Assembly: GCA_020633055.1 (NCBI GenBank)
Contig: JACKEJ010000014.1
Span: forward strand, 124,001 to 188,000
DNA length: 64,000 nt
Source of the DNA: Sandaracinaceae bacterium
GTDB lineage: Bacteria > Myxococcota_A > Polyangia > Polyangiales > Houyiibacteriaceae
Reading direction: 5' to 3'
A program made the translations under genes and the position numbers. Below the pieces are notes generated by a model. The model saw only the letters and a program-made list of their open reading frames with translations. It ran no database searches and was not told the origin of the DNA. Shown piece by piece: positions 54,066 to 62,780 of the stretch (position 1 is its first letter; the number at the start of each line of letters is the position of its first letter).

Positions 54066-54488
54066 ATGAACAAAGACGACATGCTCGATCTAGCACTCGA
54101 AGTCATTGGCACACCAGGAAAGTCTCCCAGGGCAGAGATGGCGCGTTCCACGTTTTCACCAAAGATTGATATATCCGAAGATAGAATCCACGAATCATAC
54201 GACTCACTCGGCATGAGCATGATGACCGATCGCGACGAAGAGATGGTGATATCCATTTCATTCTACGGACGAAAGATGAATCGTTGGCAGGGTGAGCAAT
54301 ACACAGGCAATCTCCCGAAGGGGTTGGCATTCGGAATGCTACCCGCTGAAATACACTCCCTCCTCGGAGCACCTCTCCAGAGGGGTGTAAACTGGGAAAA
54401 GTGGGATTTCGGTGACTACACGCTCCGCACCGAGCACAATAGTAAGTGTGAAGGCCCGCTTCGCGTCGTGACGTTGGGGCTGAGCTAG
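54066..54488 (+). CDS. Small immunity candidate for Rhs 2
   Basis: 140 residues, starting 10 bases after the rhs2 stop, cytoplasmic, acidic, with base composition clearly poorer in G+C than the core. The C-terminal part PKGLAFGMLPAEIHSLLGAPLQRGVNWEKWDFGDYTLRTEH has the GLxFGMxxxEhxxLLGxP rhythm seen in several small immunity proteins. I do not recognise a named family. Its position immediately behind the toxin tail is the main evidence. Confidence 0.68.
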   Translation: MNKDDMLDLALEVIGTPGKSPRAEMARSTFSPKIDISEDRIHESYDSLGMSMMTDRDEEMVISISFYGRKMNRWQGEQYTGNLPKGLAFGMLPAEIHSLLGAPLQRGVNWEKWDFGDYTLRTEHNSKCEGPLRVVTLGLS

Positions 54489-54493
54489 GCACG

Positions 54494-55162
54494 ATGCCGG
54501 TGTGCCTTCAAGCTCAACTGCTGTGGGAGCGTGATGGCATGCCATCGCTGAAGGCGCTCGTGCAGCACCTTGAGGAGACCGGGATCCCTGCGACCTTCGT
54601 CGCGCGGACTGCACATACGCGGCACAAGATAGAAACGTCATCTCTGGATGCGTTCAATCCCCGCACCCACGTGATTCGTCTGACGCGAGTTCTTGCGCCA
54701 GCCTACGAGCTGCAGGTCTCTCACTTTGACCTCGGCAATGTGGTGTTCACGACACGATCCGCCATGGTCGAGGCAGACCAGACGAGAGAGTGCGCCGAGA
54801 GTATGGAGATGCTCGCGCTGCGTACGGATGTCGAGTTCGCGTACATCCAACGAGACGACAGCGTTCCACCCCTTCTCGCGGATGTCTACTTGATGAAGGG
54901 GCCGTATCGGAGCGGCCAGACCACCATCTTGGGGCCACGGTTGCTGAAGGCCATCGGTGATGGCTCGGAAGCGGAAGGAGTGCGGCGTGTGAGGGCGCTT
55001 GGGGCAGAGAGCGTTGTCTCGAGTCCTCCCGCACTGCTGCTCCATCTGGACCACTCAGAGTGTGGCAGAAGGTTTGATTCTTTAGGGCTTTTTGGAACCT
55101 TGGATGCCAACGGTGGCGTCGTCGCAGCTGCGAACTGGGAACGCCTCCGACCCCCGAACTGA
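54494..55162 (+). CDS. Hypothetical protein, second immunity candidate after Rhs 2
   Basis: 222 residues, starting 5 bases after the previous stop, no signal peptide or membrane helix. I do not recognise the family. It is a mixed alpha/beta protein (LKALVQHLEETGIPATFVART, THVIRLTRVLAPAYELQVSHFDLGNVVFTTRSAMVEADQ; a mid-region MLALRTDVEFAYIQRDD). It could be a second immunity protein or the remnant of an older cassette. The coding frame is intact, and the codon usage is like the flanking immunity gene rather than the rhs core. Confidence 0.6.
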   Translation: MPVCLQAQLLWERDGMPSLKALVQHLEETGIPATFVARTAHTRHKIETSSLDAFNPRTHVIRLTRVLAPAYELQVSHFDLGNVVFTTRSAMVEADQTRECAESMEMLALRTDVEFAYIQRDDSVPPLLADVYLMKGPYRSGQTTILGPRLLKAIGDGSEAEGVRRVRALGAESVVSSPPALLLHLDHSECGRRFDSLGLFGTLDANGGVVAAANWERLRPPN

Positions 55163-55170
55163 CTCGCGCT

Positions 55171-55194
55171 GGTGCGCCGCGTCACAACCTCCCC
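55171..55194. repeat. 24-bp cassette-boundary repeat, copy 2
   Basis: Identical to 50883-50906; 9 bases after the stop of the second immunity candidate. The following ~195 bases to 55389 contain no gene I can support. Confidence 0.7.
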
Positions 55195-55389
55195 CCGCTC
55201 CAACCGCGCAAAGTGCGCGCAGAATGCGCGCAAAGCATGAATCAAGGGGGTTCCTGTTTCGGCGAGCAGTGTGGACCGCGACCGCTCAGCCGTCGACCGC
55301 CTCCCCTCTCGGGGTCGTGCGGCCAGGTCCGCCGTAGCCTCCGCAGCTGGCCCGAGCCGGTTGAAAGGGACGCGCTCGGCACATGCTCA

Positions 55390-55498
55390 AGGACGAGCGT
55401 CGCGTGGTGGACGAGTTGGCGAGGAGGACGGCAGCATGAGCCCCTCACACCCGGCGCGGACGGCGACGGCCAACCAACAGCGGCTCGCGGCGGCGCGC
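55390..55498 (+). pseudogene. Duplicate fragment of TPR-gene 3' end and PAAR-like gene 5' end
   Basis: The DNA matches 41502-41615 closely: the DERRVVDEL...RTAA C-terminus of the TPR protein, the same ATGA overlap, and the first ~24 codons of the PAAR-like protein (MSPSHPARTATANQQRLAAAR). It then breaks at about 55498 into IS66 transposase sequence, with a shared cgc at the joint. It is a remnant of a second TPR-PAAR-rhs operon whose 5' parts are gone. Confidence 0.85.
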
Positions 55499-56084
55499 TC
55501 TTCCACATCGACGCCGAGTCCAAGCGCGCAGGCGAGTCCTTCGCCAAACGCCACGAGCGACGACAAGCCGAGAGTCGACCGGCTTCGCTCGAACTCAGAG
55601 CATGGGTCGACCGACAACGACCCCTCGTCGAGCCTCGCTCCGAGCTCGGCAAGGCGCTCGGCTATCTCCATCGGCAGTGGGACCGCCTCATGCGCTTCCT
55701 CGACGACCCCCTCATCGAGCTCACCAACAACGAGGTCGAGCGCGACCTGAGAACCCACGTGCTCAACCGCAAGACCTGGTACTTCTGCGGCGACGACGAG
55801 AGCGCGCGCCGCATGGCCAACGCGCTCACCCTGATCGTCACCTGCCGCAAGCTCGGGATCTCGCCCCGCGCCTATCTCCGCGACGCGCTCACGCGCCTCC
55901 TCCGCGGCGACAAAGATCTCGACGCCATGATGCCCGACGCCTTCGCGCGGCGGTTGCGCGCTACCAAGCACGACGTCCCCGAAGATCTCGCCGCGTAGCG
56001 CCAGGCGACTGCGGCCGATCACGACACCGGCGCCCTGTCAACCAAGCGGGCGCCCCATTCGGACGTCCCTGACGGAGGGGATAC
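55496..56084 (+). mobile_element. IS66-family element, left-truncated copy
   Basis: About 587 bp nearly identical to 58438-59027. It holds the C-terminal ~165 codons of the IS66 transposase (FHIDAESKRAGESF to DVPEDLAA, stop near 55998) and the right inverted repeat ending GGGGATAC at 56084. The left half is missing. It is inserted in the duplicate PAAR-like gene, of which the 3' end resumes at 56085. Confidence 0.85.
55499..55998 (+). pseudogene. IS66 transposase, C-terminal fragment
   Basis: About 166 codons of the DDE_Tnp_IS66 C-terminus: AWVDRQRPLVEPRSELGKALGYLHRQWDRLMRFLDDP, then LTNNEVERDLRTHVLNRKTWYFCGDDESARRMANAL with the catalytic Glu in NNEVER, then CRKLGISPRAYLRDAL. It is fused in frame to the PAAR-like N-terminal remnant, so an open frame spans both, but it lacks the catalytic aspartates and cannot be active. 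Confidence 0.85.
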
Positions 56085-56265
56085 GCTGCAGGCGAACGTC
56101 CTGATCGGCGGGGTACCCATCCCGAACTCGCTGGACATGGCCAAGGACCTGTTCAAGGCGGCGCGGCGCCTCGCTCGTGCGGTCGGTGGACGCGTGCGTC
56201 GTCGGCCGGGACACGGCCCAGACAGCCCGGAGCGGGCTGGCGGAGCACACACGTGTCCCCGGTGA
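56085..56265 (+). pseudogene. Duplicate fragment of the PAAR-like gene 3' end
   Basis: Matches 42469-42600: LQANVLIGGVPIPNSLDMAKDLFKAARRLARA, then a diverged basic tail GGRVRRRPGHGPDSPERAGGAHTCPR. The stop TGA overlaps an ATG at 56265, the same TGATG junction that links PAAR and rhs1. About 280 codons between this and the 5' fragment at 55390-55498 are lost, replaced by the truncated IS66 copy. Confidence 0.85.
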
Positions 56266-56339
56266 TGCGAGACCGCTTCGCCCTGGCGTCTCGCGCCTGG
56301 CGGCTCTCGCGGGAGACGCCGTGGACGTAATTACCGGCG
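56265..56339 (+). pseudogene. Rhs 3 5' stub, interrupted by IS66
   Basis: It starts at the ATG shared with the PAAR remnant. The sequence near 56312-56339 encodes GDAVDVITG, the counterpart of GDPVDVITGEM in rhs1, but in a different frame from the ATG, so the leader already carries an indel. At 56339 the gene is cut by the IS66 element and resumes at 59028. Confidence 0.75.
56328..56339. repeat. 12-bp target-site duplication, left copy
   Basis: taattaccggcg immediately precedes the left inverted repeat (56340) and is repeated exactly after the right inverted repeat at 59028-59039. The uninterrupted rhs1 counterpart is gtcatcaccggcg, so the duplication is of target, not element, sequence. Confidence 0.85.
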
Positions 56340-56407
56340 GTATCCCCTCCGTGATCGACGTCTGAAAGGACCTGGACGATGGGCTGTGGGTGGGCTGACC
56401 TCAGCGG

Positions 56408-56815
56408 ATGTCAAAGCAAGCAGGTTCGCAGGGTCGAGGTAGTTCAGGGCGAGGTGGCTGGCGGCGTTGGACGCCGGAGGATGGGGCGGACGCGGTCGCT
56501 CGGTGGCGCGCGTCTGGGCTGACGGCGAAGGAGTTCGCGGCGCAGGAGGGGGTGTCTGCGCAGCGGCTCCATCGGTGGTCGAAGCAGCAGGTCGACACGA
56601 GCTCGCCGCCATTATCGACACCGTCCCCCGAAGCCGCCGCAGGCCTGGGGTGAACAAGCGGTGCCGTTCGTGCGGGTCGCGACGCCGGCGGCGTCGGCGA
56701 CGAAGCATCGGCACCCTGCGGGTGGAGCACCTTGGGGGTGTCGGTGGTGGTGCGGGAGGATCTCCCGGTGGCGCGGCTGGCGGACGTGGTGCACGCCCCT
56801 GCGCGCCAGGGGCGT
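56408..56815 (+). pseudogene. IS66 tnpA-like gene (frameshifted)
   Basis: The first 81 codons (56408-56653) give an HTH protein: GWRRWTPEDGADAVARWRASGLTAKEFAAQEGVSAQRLHRW, typical of IS66 Orf1. Coding similarity continues beyond in other frames (FVRVATP near 56668, then VSVVVREDLPVARLADVVHA at 56736-56795), so at least two indels disrupt it. Confidence 0.7.
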
Positions 56816-57184
56816 CACGTTGCTGACGCTGCCACCGGGGTGCGGCTCTACCTGGCGACGGTGCCTGTGGACGGGCGCAAGGGTATCGACGGGCTCTCGA
56901 ACGTGGTGCGGCACGCGTTCGGTGCGGACCCGTTGTCGGGCTCGATGTTCGTGTTCTTCTCGAAAGAGGCGTGACCGGGTGCGGGTGCTGTATTGGGACC
57001 GCGACGGGTACGTGCTGGTGACGAAGCGTCTGGAGGTGGGGCGGTACCGCCTGGAGGCTATGCGGAGGATCCCCACGCCCCGGTCGAGGTGGAGCCGCGG
57101 AGCTGCTCCCTGCTGCTGGAGGGCATCGACGTGTCGACGGCGCCGCGGCGACGTCGTTGGTCGCCGACGCCGGCTGGTGGCTGA
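56800..57184 (+). pseudogene. IS66 tnpB-like gene (Orf2, frameshifted)
   Basis: The IS66 Orf2 pattern is clear: GVRLYLATVPVDGRKGIDGLSNVVRHAFGADPLSGSMFVF in one frame up to 56974. It then continues as RVRVLYWDRDGYVLVTKRLEVGRY in a second frame, and HAPVEVEPRSCSLLLEGID in a third. Two single-base shifts break a roughly 115-residue protein. Orf2 is required with Orf1 for transposition of IS66 elements. Confidence 0.75.
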
Positions 57185-57239
57185 AAAAGCGCAGAGGATT
57201 CTCGGCGCCGGGGATTTTGTCAGACGAGCCTTGTTTCTA

Positions 57240-58941
57240 AAGCTCGATGACGACAGCAGTGCCGCCCGTCGCCAGCGCCCTCTCGCCGGACCTCGTGAAG
57301 GTCCGAGTTCATGGTGGAGAGCCGTGGCGGCGGGCACGGTAGAAGCCGATGGTGGACGCCGTGATCCACCTCCTCGCCCGCATGCGCGACGTCAACCACG
57401 AGGCTCGTCCGCCGCGACATGGCGCGGCGACGCGCAAGCCACCATCGAGACGTCGCGGAGGCTGCAGCAGGAGCTGCTCTTCTCCATAGCGCCGGCGGCG
57501 AACGAGAACAGCACCGCCGAAGCCGACGAGGGCGAAGCAAAGCAAAGCGGCGAGCGAGCGACGGGGCGCCAGACGGCGCCGAGAACTCGGCCGCGCCGAA
57601 CAGCGCAGCAGCCAAGGCTGCCGAGCTGCTGAGGCCCAAGCGCAGGCCCAAGAGCGCGACGAGCACGGCCGCGGTGAGCTGCCGCGCACCTCGAGCGTGT
57701 GCCGAACGAGTGTCTGGTCTCGGGCGCCGAGCGCACCTGCCCGCACTGCCACGTGGAGGCCGAGCGCGTGGCGTTTCGCGCGAGCAGGTGCTGGGCTCTC
57801 GCCCGCACGGTTCATCGTGCGACACGACCTGATCGAGACCGTCTCGTGCCCCGGGTGTCAGGAGTACATCGTGAGCGCAGGAGCGCCCGAGCATGATCGT
57901 CCCGCGCGGCCTGCTCGGTCCCGACCTCGTCGTGCAGGCCATGGTCGAGCACTACGGCGAGCGGTGTCGTACGTGAGCGGATGGGCAGCGCGCCGAAGAG
58001 CAGGGGTGCCGCTGCGCGCGAACACGCTCGCGCGAAACGTCAGCCGGCTGGTGGACCTCCTCGACCCCATCGTCGACGAGATCGCGCGGCGTGTAGGCCG
58101 CTCCACCGACCTCGCGCTCGACGCGACCAGTACGCGGGTGCTCGACCCCGCACACCCGCTCGGCATCCGCCACGCATCCCTCTGGTTGCTCACGGGCGAC
58201 CACGAGTACGCGCTCTTTCGCTATGCGCCGAAGGCCGACGCGGAGGCGTTGATGAACGCGTTCAAGGACGTGGTCTTCGCGAACGTGCGCCTGACCTGTG
58301 ACGCCTCCCCCACCATGAACTGCCTCGAGCGTGAGGGCGCCATCCGCGCGGGCTGCAACGCTCATGGCCGCCGCGGCCTCGTCGCCGCGCTGCGGGGCGG
58401 CGATCTCCGCGCCGCCGAGGGCATCGCCCTCTACGGCACGCTCTTCCACATCGACGCCGAGTCCAAGCGCGCGGGCGAGTCCTTCGCCAAACGCCACGAG
58501 CGACGACAAGCCGAGAGTCGACCGGCTTCGCTCGAACTCAGAGCATGGGTCGACCGACAACGACCCCTCGTCGAGCCTCGCTCCGAGCTCGGCAAGGCGC
58601 TCGGCTATCTCCACCGGCAGTGGGACCGCCTCATGCGCTTCCTCGACGACCCCCTCCTCGAGCTGACCAACAACGAGGTCGAGCGCGACCTCAGAACCCA
58701 CGTGCTCAACCGCAAGACCTGGTACTTCTGCGGCGACGACGAGAGCGCGCGCCGCATGGCCAACGCGCTGACCCTGATCATCACTTGCCGCAAGCTCGGC
58801 ATCTCGCCCCGCGCCTATCTCCGAGACGCGCTCAGGCGCCTCCTCCGCGGCGACAAAGATCTCGACGGCATGATGCCCGACGCCTTCGCGCAGCGGTTGC
58901 GTGCTGCCAAGCACGACGTCCCCGAAGATCTCGCCGCGTAG
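57240..58941 (+). pseudogene. IS66 tnpC transposase (frameshifted 5' half, intact 3' half)
   Basis: The N-terminal Glu/Lys/Arg-rich coiled-coil and zinc-finger part (TCPHCHVEAERV near 57735, then VSCPGCQEYIVSAGAPE near 57840, MIVPRGLLGPDLVVQAMVEHYGERC at 57893) is spread over three frames. From about 57976 one frame is open to 58941: PLRANTLARNVSRLVDLLDPIV, LALDATSTRVLDP (catalytic Asp), an NCLEREGAIRAGCNAHGRRGL segment, FHIDAESKRAGESF, and LTNNEVERDLR with the catalytic Glu. A complete IS66 transposase would be about 500 residues; this one needs several frameshift corrections. Confidence 0.8.
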
Positions 58942-59027
58942 CGCCAGGCGACTGCGGCCGGTCACGACATCAGCGCCCTGTCAACCGAGCGGGCGCCCCA
59001 TTCGGACGTCGCTGACGGAGGGGATAC

Positions 59028-59039
59028 TAATTACCGGCG
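59028..59039. repeat. 12-bp target-site duplication, right copy
   Basis: taattaccggcg, identical to 56328-56339, directly after the right inverted repeat of the IS66 element; it re-enters the rhs reading frame as ITGEVRDKAIEF. Confidence 0.85.
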
Positions 59040-60383
59040 AGGTACGGGACAAGGCGATCGAGTTCTCGCTGCGCGGTCCTGCGCGCTTCGAGTGGCGGCG
59101 CTACTACGGCACGCTCCACGTGAACGACCAGCGTGGCAACGGCTGGGGACACCGCCACGAGTTCGATCGACTGTTGCGCTTCGATCTGGACGGAGTGCGC
59201 TACGAGAGACCGGACGGCGTCGTCGTGGAGTTTGGTCACCTCGAACACGTCGGGGACCGCGACACCCGTCAGGGCCACGTGCTGGAGCGCGTGGGCGACG
59301 ACCTGTATCAGGTGCGCACGGCCGGCGCGCCCGCGTACGAAAGTTCCGCCGCGGGGCTTCGGCCCCAAGCGGCGCGTGGCGCTGCTGACGCGGATGTACG
59401 AGGGGCTGCACGAGGCGCGCTTCGAGTACGACAGCCACGAGCGGCTGGTGGGCGTCGTGGACTACGCGGAGCGCACGCTGCGTGGCGTGGGACCGCGAGG
59501 GGCTGCTGCGCTCTGTGGTGTGGCTGACGCCCGAGGGACAGCGGCAGCTGCTGGTGTACGAGTACGACCGCTACGGGTTCTTGCTGGGCGGCAAGGACGC
59601 TTACGGCAAGGCGTTTGCGTTCAGCTACGACGACGCCGGCTACATGACCCGCAAAGGTCAACCGGCGCAGGCACGCCTTCAGTACGCGTACGACGGCGCC
59701 GGGCGTTGCACGCGGGCGCGCGGCGAGCACGGCGAGGTGGCGCTGCTGCTGACGTACCTGCCCACGAAGCGGTGCACGCTGGTGACGCACGAAGAGAACG
59801 GCGCGCAGTGGTGGTACCGGTACGAACCCACAGGGGACGCTGCTGGAGATTGAAGACCCGTACGGCGGCATCCGGTCGTTCCAGCTCGACGAGCGCGGGC
59901 AGCCGGTCGCGGAAGTGGACGCGACCGGACAGGTGTACCCGTACGTGCGCGACGCGGCGGGTGCGGTGCTCGGCAAGCGCGACCCACGGGGCACGTGCGC
60001 CCGCTGGACGCAGCTCCGCACGAAGTGGCTGCGGCGCTCGAGTACGAAGGCCCCGAGGTGGCGCTCGAGTGGGAGCACGGCCGGCTGGTGCCGTTAGGCT
60101 TCGACGTGCCGTGGTCGGGCTCGTTGCCGCCGCAGGTGCCAGCCGCAGCGCAGGGCCGCGCTGGCAGGTGCGGAGGTGGCGGGGGTCGAGCAGGAAGATC
60201 GCGACGCGTTCGACACGCTGGTGCGCGTGGAGAAGTCGATGGGGGCGAGGTGCTGCGGCGCACGTACCGCTACGACGGCACCGGGAACCTCGAGCGCTAC
60301 ACGGACTTCGACGGGGGCACGTGGGAGTACGTGTTCCGGGAGTGGACGGCGTGTGTGGAGGCGCACGACCCGCTGGGCGGGCG
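59028..60383 (+). pseudogene. Rhs 3, frameshifted N-terminal part
   Basis: Continuation of the rhs 3 stub after the IS. The protein sequence is recognisable throughout but jumps between frames at about 59340, 59480, 59660 (a compensated pair), 59830, 59985, 60150, 60240 and 60375. Segments: ITGEVRDKAIEFSLRGP..., RRVALLTRMYEGLHEARFEYDSHERLVGV, REGLLRSVVWLTPEGQRQLLVYEYDRYGFLLGG, then the stretch matching rhs 2 from DAGYMTRK on. Aligned with rhs 2 the breaks are 1-2 base indels, mostly in G/C runs (e.g. gggcggcgag in rhs 2 against gggggcgag here). Either a decayed gene or sequencing/assembly error in repeats. Confidence 0.82.
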
Positions 60384-62780
60384 GTGACGCGCTTCGAGCG
60401 CAGCGGCTGGAACGACCTGCTGGGCGTGGTGGACCCCGGCGGCACCGAGAGCCGCTACGAGTACGACCTGAAGCGGCGGCTGGTGACGGTGCAGCGCCAC
60501 GACAAGGTGCGCGAGCGCTACACGTACGACGCGGTGGACCGGCTGAGCGCGAAGCTGCGCGGGGACGGCACACCGCTCGTGCAGTACACGCACGGGCCGG
60601 GCGCGCTGCTGCAGAAGCGCGCGACGTGCGACGGGCAAGAAGAGACGTTCGAGCACGACGCGCGGGGGTACAAGACGCTCGCCGCGAACGCCGCGGGCGA
60701 GTGCCGCTTCGAGCACACGGCGGCCGGCCGTCGCAAGGCGGACCTGCGCGACGACGAGGGCGTGCGTGTGCGCTTCGCCGGCGAGCGCGTGCTGGGCATC
60801 CAGACGCTGGGTGTGGGGGTGCAGTACCACTACCCGAGCGGCGACACGGTGCTGGTGGTGGACCCGACGGACCGTGTGCACCGCGTGCAGCGGCTGGGCG
60901 CGGGCATCGTGCAGCGGGACCTGGCGAGCGGCGTGACGGAGGTTTCGCAGCACGACGGGCGCGGGCACTGCCTGAGCAAGACGCGCTTCCGCGGTGGGGC
61001 CGACAGCGTGGAGCGCCCGTGGACGCGGCGCTTCTGGCGCTCGGGTGAAGGAGACCTCCGAGCGCGGGAGGACTCGCTGCGCGGGACCACGCGCTACGCG
61101 TATGACGCGGCCCACCGGCTGAGCGCCGTGACGTACGCGGACGGCCGGGAAGACGGCTATGTGCATGACCCCGCCGGCAACCTCCGCCAGAAGCCGGGCC
61201 TACGCGACGCGCACGTGGGCGGGCGCGACGACGGGCTGGTGCAGCTGGACCGCGGCAACCGGCTCTACCGCGCGAACGGGGACCGGTTCGCGTACGACGA
61301 GCGGGACCATGTGTGTGCGCGGCAGGGGGCCTGGGGCAAGTTGGTCTACGAGCACGACGCGCTCGACCGCTTGAGGCGCATCTCGTTTGCGGCGGCGACG
61401 GCGGGGGAAGCGTACCCGCCCGGGCACCCGGCCTACGGGCTGGAGATACACCGCTACGGCGCGCCCGAGACGGTGTGGGAAGCGGACTACGACGCGCTCG
61501 GCCGGCGCACCGAGGTGCGCGCCTATGGACGCGACGCGGACGGCGCGCGGGTGTGCGAGCGCAGCCGGTTCTGGTGGTACGGGGACAGGCTGGCCGCGGA
61601 GGAAGGTCCGACGGGGTCACTGCGTGTGTATGTCTACATCGACGAGCGCGCGCTGGTGCCGTTCATGGCGGTGGACTACGCGTCGCGCGAGGAAGCCGCC
61701 GAGCGCCCAGAGGATGGCGAGCGCTACTACTACTTCACCGACCACCGGGGCTGCCCCGAGCGCGTGGAGGACGACGGCGGCGAGGTGGTGTGGGAAGCCA
61801 CCGTGCATCCCTACGGCGAGTGCGAAGTGCACGTCGGCGCGGACTTCCACCAGCCGCTGCGCTTTCCGGGGCACTACCACGACGCGACCACCGGCCTGCA
61901 CTGCAACCGGTTTCGGTACTACTCGCCCGAGCTCGGGAGGTACCTCGAGAGCGACCCGGTCGGCATCCAGGGCGGGCTCAACCTCTACGGCTACTGCGCC
62001 GATGGGAACCCACTGCGGGACGTGGACCTGCGTGGGCTCAACAAGCCCTGCCCTGGGAACTGTCCGCAGCAGGCCACGCCGGAGGAGGGGGCTGGCCGGG
62101 AGGGGACGGCAGACGATGGCGCACCCCAACGCACAACTCGCCAACGGAGCGCAAGCCCTGAAGCTCTCGCCGAGGCACGTGCCAAGGTTGCAGAAGCTCA
62201 AGCGATTCATGCAGACCTCCCTAGAAGTCTGCAGGCCAAGACTGTAGCGGCAAACGGAGGACCGCACCTTAGTGGGTACGACACCGAGTCTCAAGGAACC
62301 CGTACTGGCTTCTCCTCAGAGGGCAGAGACCCGCGGACCAATCTTGCGTACGAACAACAGATTGGGCATCAATCGCCAGCGAATGCATCCGTGGACCCAC
62401 GGCAGACCCGACGAGGGACCATTGTAGGCGCGCAGGGAGACGGCGAGACGTTGCCCGGTGGCGCCGCAGCGACGCACGCCGAGCGACAATCGGTCGTTGG
62501 TCAGAACCACGCCGGAACGAACGACCCCATCGGAGTCTCTCGAGAACAATGTGGCGATTGCCGTAGTCAATTTCGACAGCACGCAACTAGCCCTGACCGC
62601 CCGCACTACCCGGCTCCCGTCATCGTCGCGGATCCTGCCCACACACGGGTCTACAACGCAGACGGGACCGTGGACGTCTACAGGCCTACTTCCGATGGAG
62701 GACACGAGCTTGTCCGAACCGTGCCATCCTCGGAGGCTCCCAGTGCCACTATTGTCAACTATGAAGGAATAGACTGGTGA
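60384..62780 (+). CDS. Rhs 3, intact 3' part with a deaminase-type toxin tail
   Basis: 798 codons open from the GTG at 60384. The YD core is almost identical to rhs 2 at DNA level up to DVDLRGL (62039). The 246-residue tail (62040-62777) is different: a charged helical linker (EALAEARAKVAEAQAIHADL), then GYDTESQGTRTGFSS, ATHAERQSVVG (HAE, codons at 62475-62483), and IGVSREQCGDCRSQF (CxxC, Cys codons at 62550 and 62559). HxE plus CxxC is the zinc site of the cytidine-deaminase fold, used by several Rhs/polymorphic toxins to deaminate nucleic acid or nucleotides. With the 5' part broken, it is likely a displaced cassette unless repaired by recombination with rhs 1. Confidence 0.85.
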   Translation: MTRFERSGWNDLLGVVDPGGTESRYEYDLKRRLVTVQRHDKVRERYTYDAVDRLSAKLRGDGTPLVQYTHGPGALLQKRATCDGQEETFEHDARGYKTLAANAAGECRFEHTAAGRRKADLRDDEGVRVRFAGERVLGIQTLGVGVQYHYPSGDTVLVVDPTDRVHRVQRLGAGIVQRDLASGVTEVSQHDGRGHCLSKTRFRGGADSVERPWTRRFWRSGEGDLRAREDSLRGTTRYAYDAAHRLSAVTYADGREDGYVHDPAGNLRQKPGLRDAHVGGRDDGLVQLDRGNRLYRANGDRFAYDERDHVCARQGAWGKLVYEHDALDRLRRISFAAATAGEAYPPGHPAYGLEIHRYGAPETVWEADYDALGRRTEVRAYGRDADGARVCERSRFWWYGDRLAAEEGPTGSLRVYVYIDERALVPFMAVDYASREEAAERPEDGERYYYFTDHRGCPERVEDDGGEVVWEATVHPYGECEVHVGADFHQPLRFPGHYHDATTGLHCNRFRYYSPELGRYLESDPVGIQGGLNLYGYCADGNPLRDVDLRGLNKPCPGNCPQQATPEEGAGREGTADDGAPQRTTRQRSASPEALAEARAKVAEAQAIHADLPRSLQAKTVAANGGPHLSGYDTESQGTRTGFSSEGRDPRTNLAYEQQIGHQSPANASVDPRQTRRGTIVGAQGDGETLPGGAAATHAERQSVVGQNHAGTNDPIGVSREQCGDCRSQFRQHATSPDRPHYPAPVIVADPAHTRVYNADGTVDVYRPTSDGGHELVRTVPSSEAPSATIVNYEGIDW

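Larger units (their letters stand above)
56340..59027 (+). mobile_element. IS66-family element inserted in rhs 3
   Basis: 2,688 bp. The terminal inverted repeats begin GTATCCCCTCCGT and continue with about 22 of 26 matching positions (left 56340-56366, right 59001-59027). The internal organisation is the three-gene IS66 plan: tnpA-like, tnpB-like and tnpC transposase, all on the plus strand. It is flanked by a 12-bp direct repeat. All three genes show frameshifts, so it is probably inactive on its own. A second, truncated copy lies at 55496-56084. Confidence 0.87.

Noticed and set aside
42638..62780. Insecticidal Tc-toxin or teneurin-like YD proteins
   Set aside because: The YD repeats end in the Rhs core hallmark (DPxG...NLYxY...NP) and are linked to VgrG and PAAR, so they are T6SS Rhs effectors; no TcA or TcB partners.
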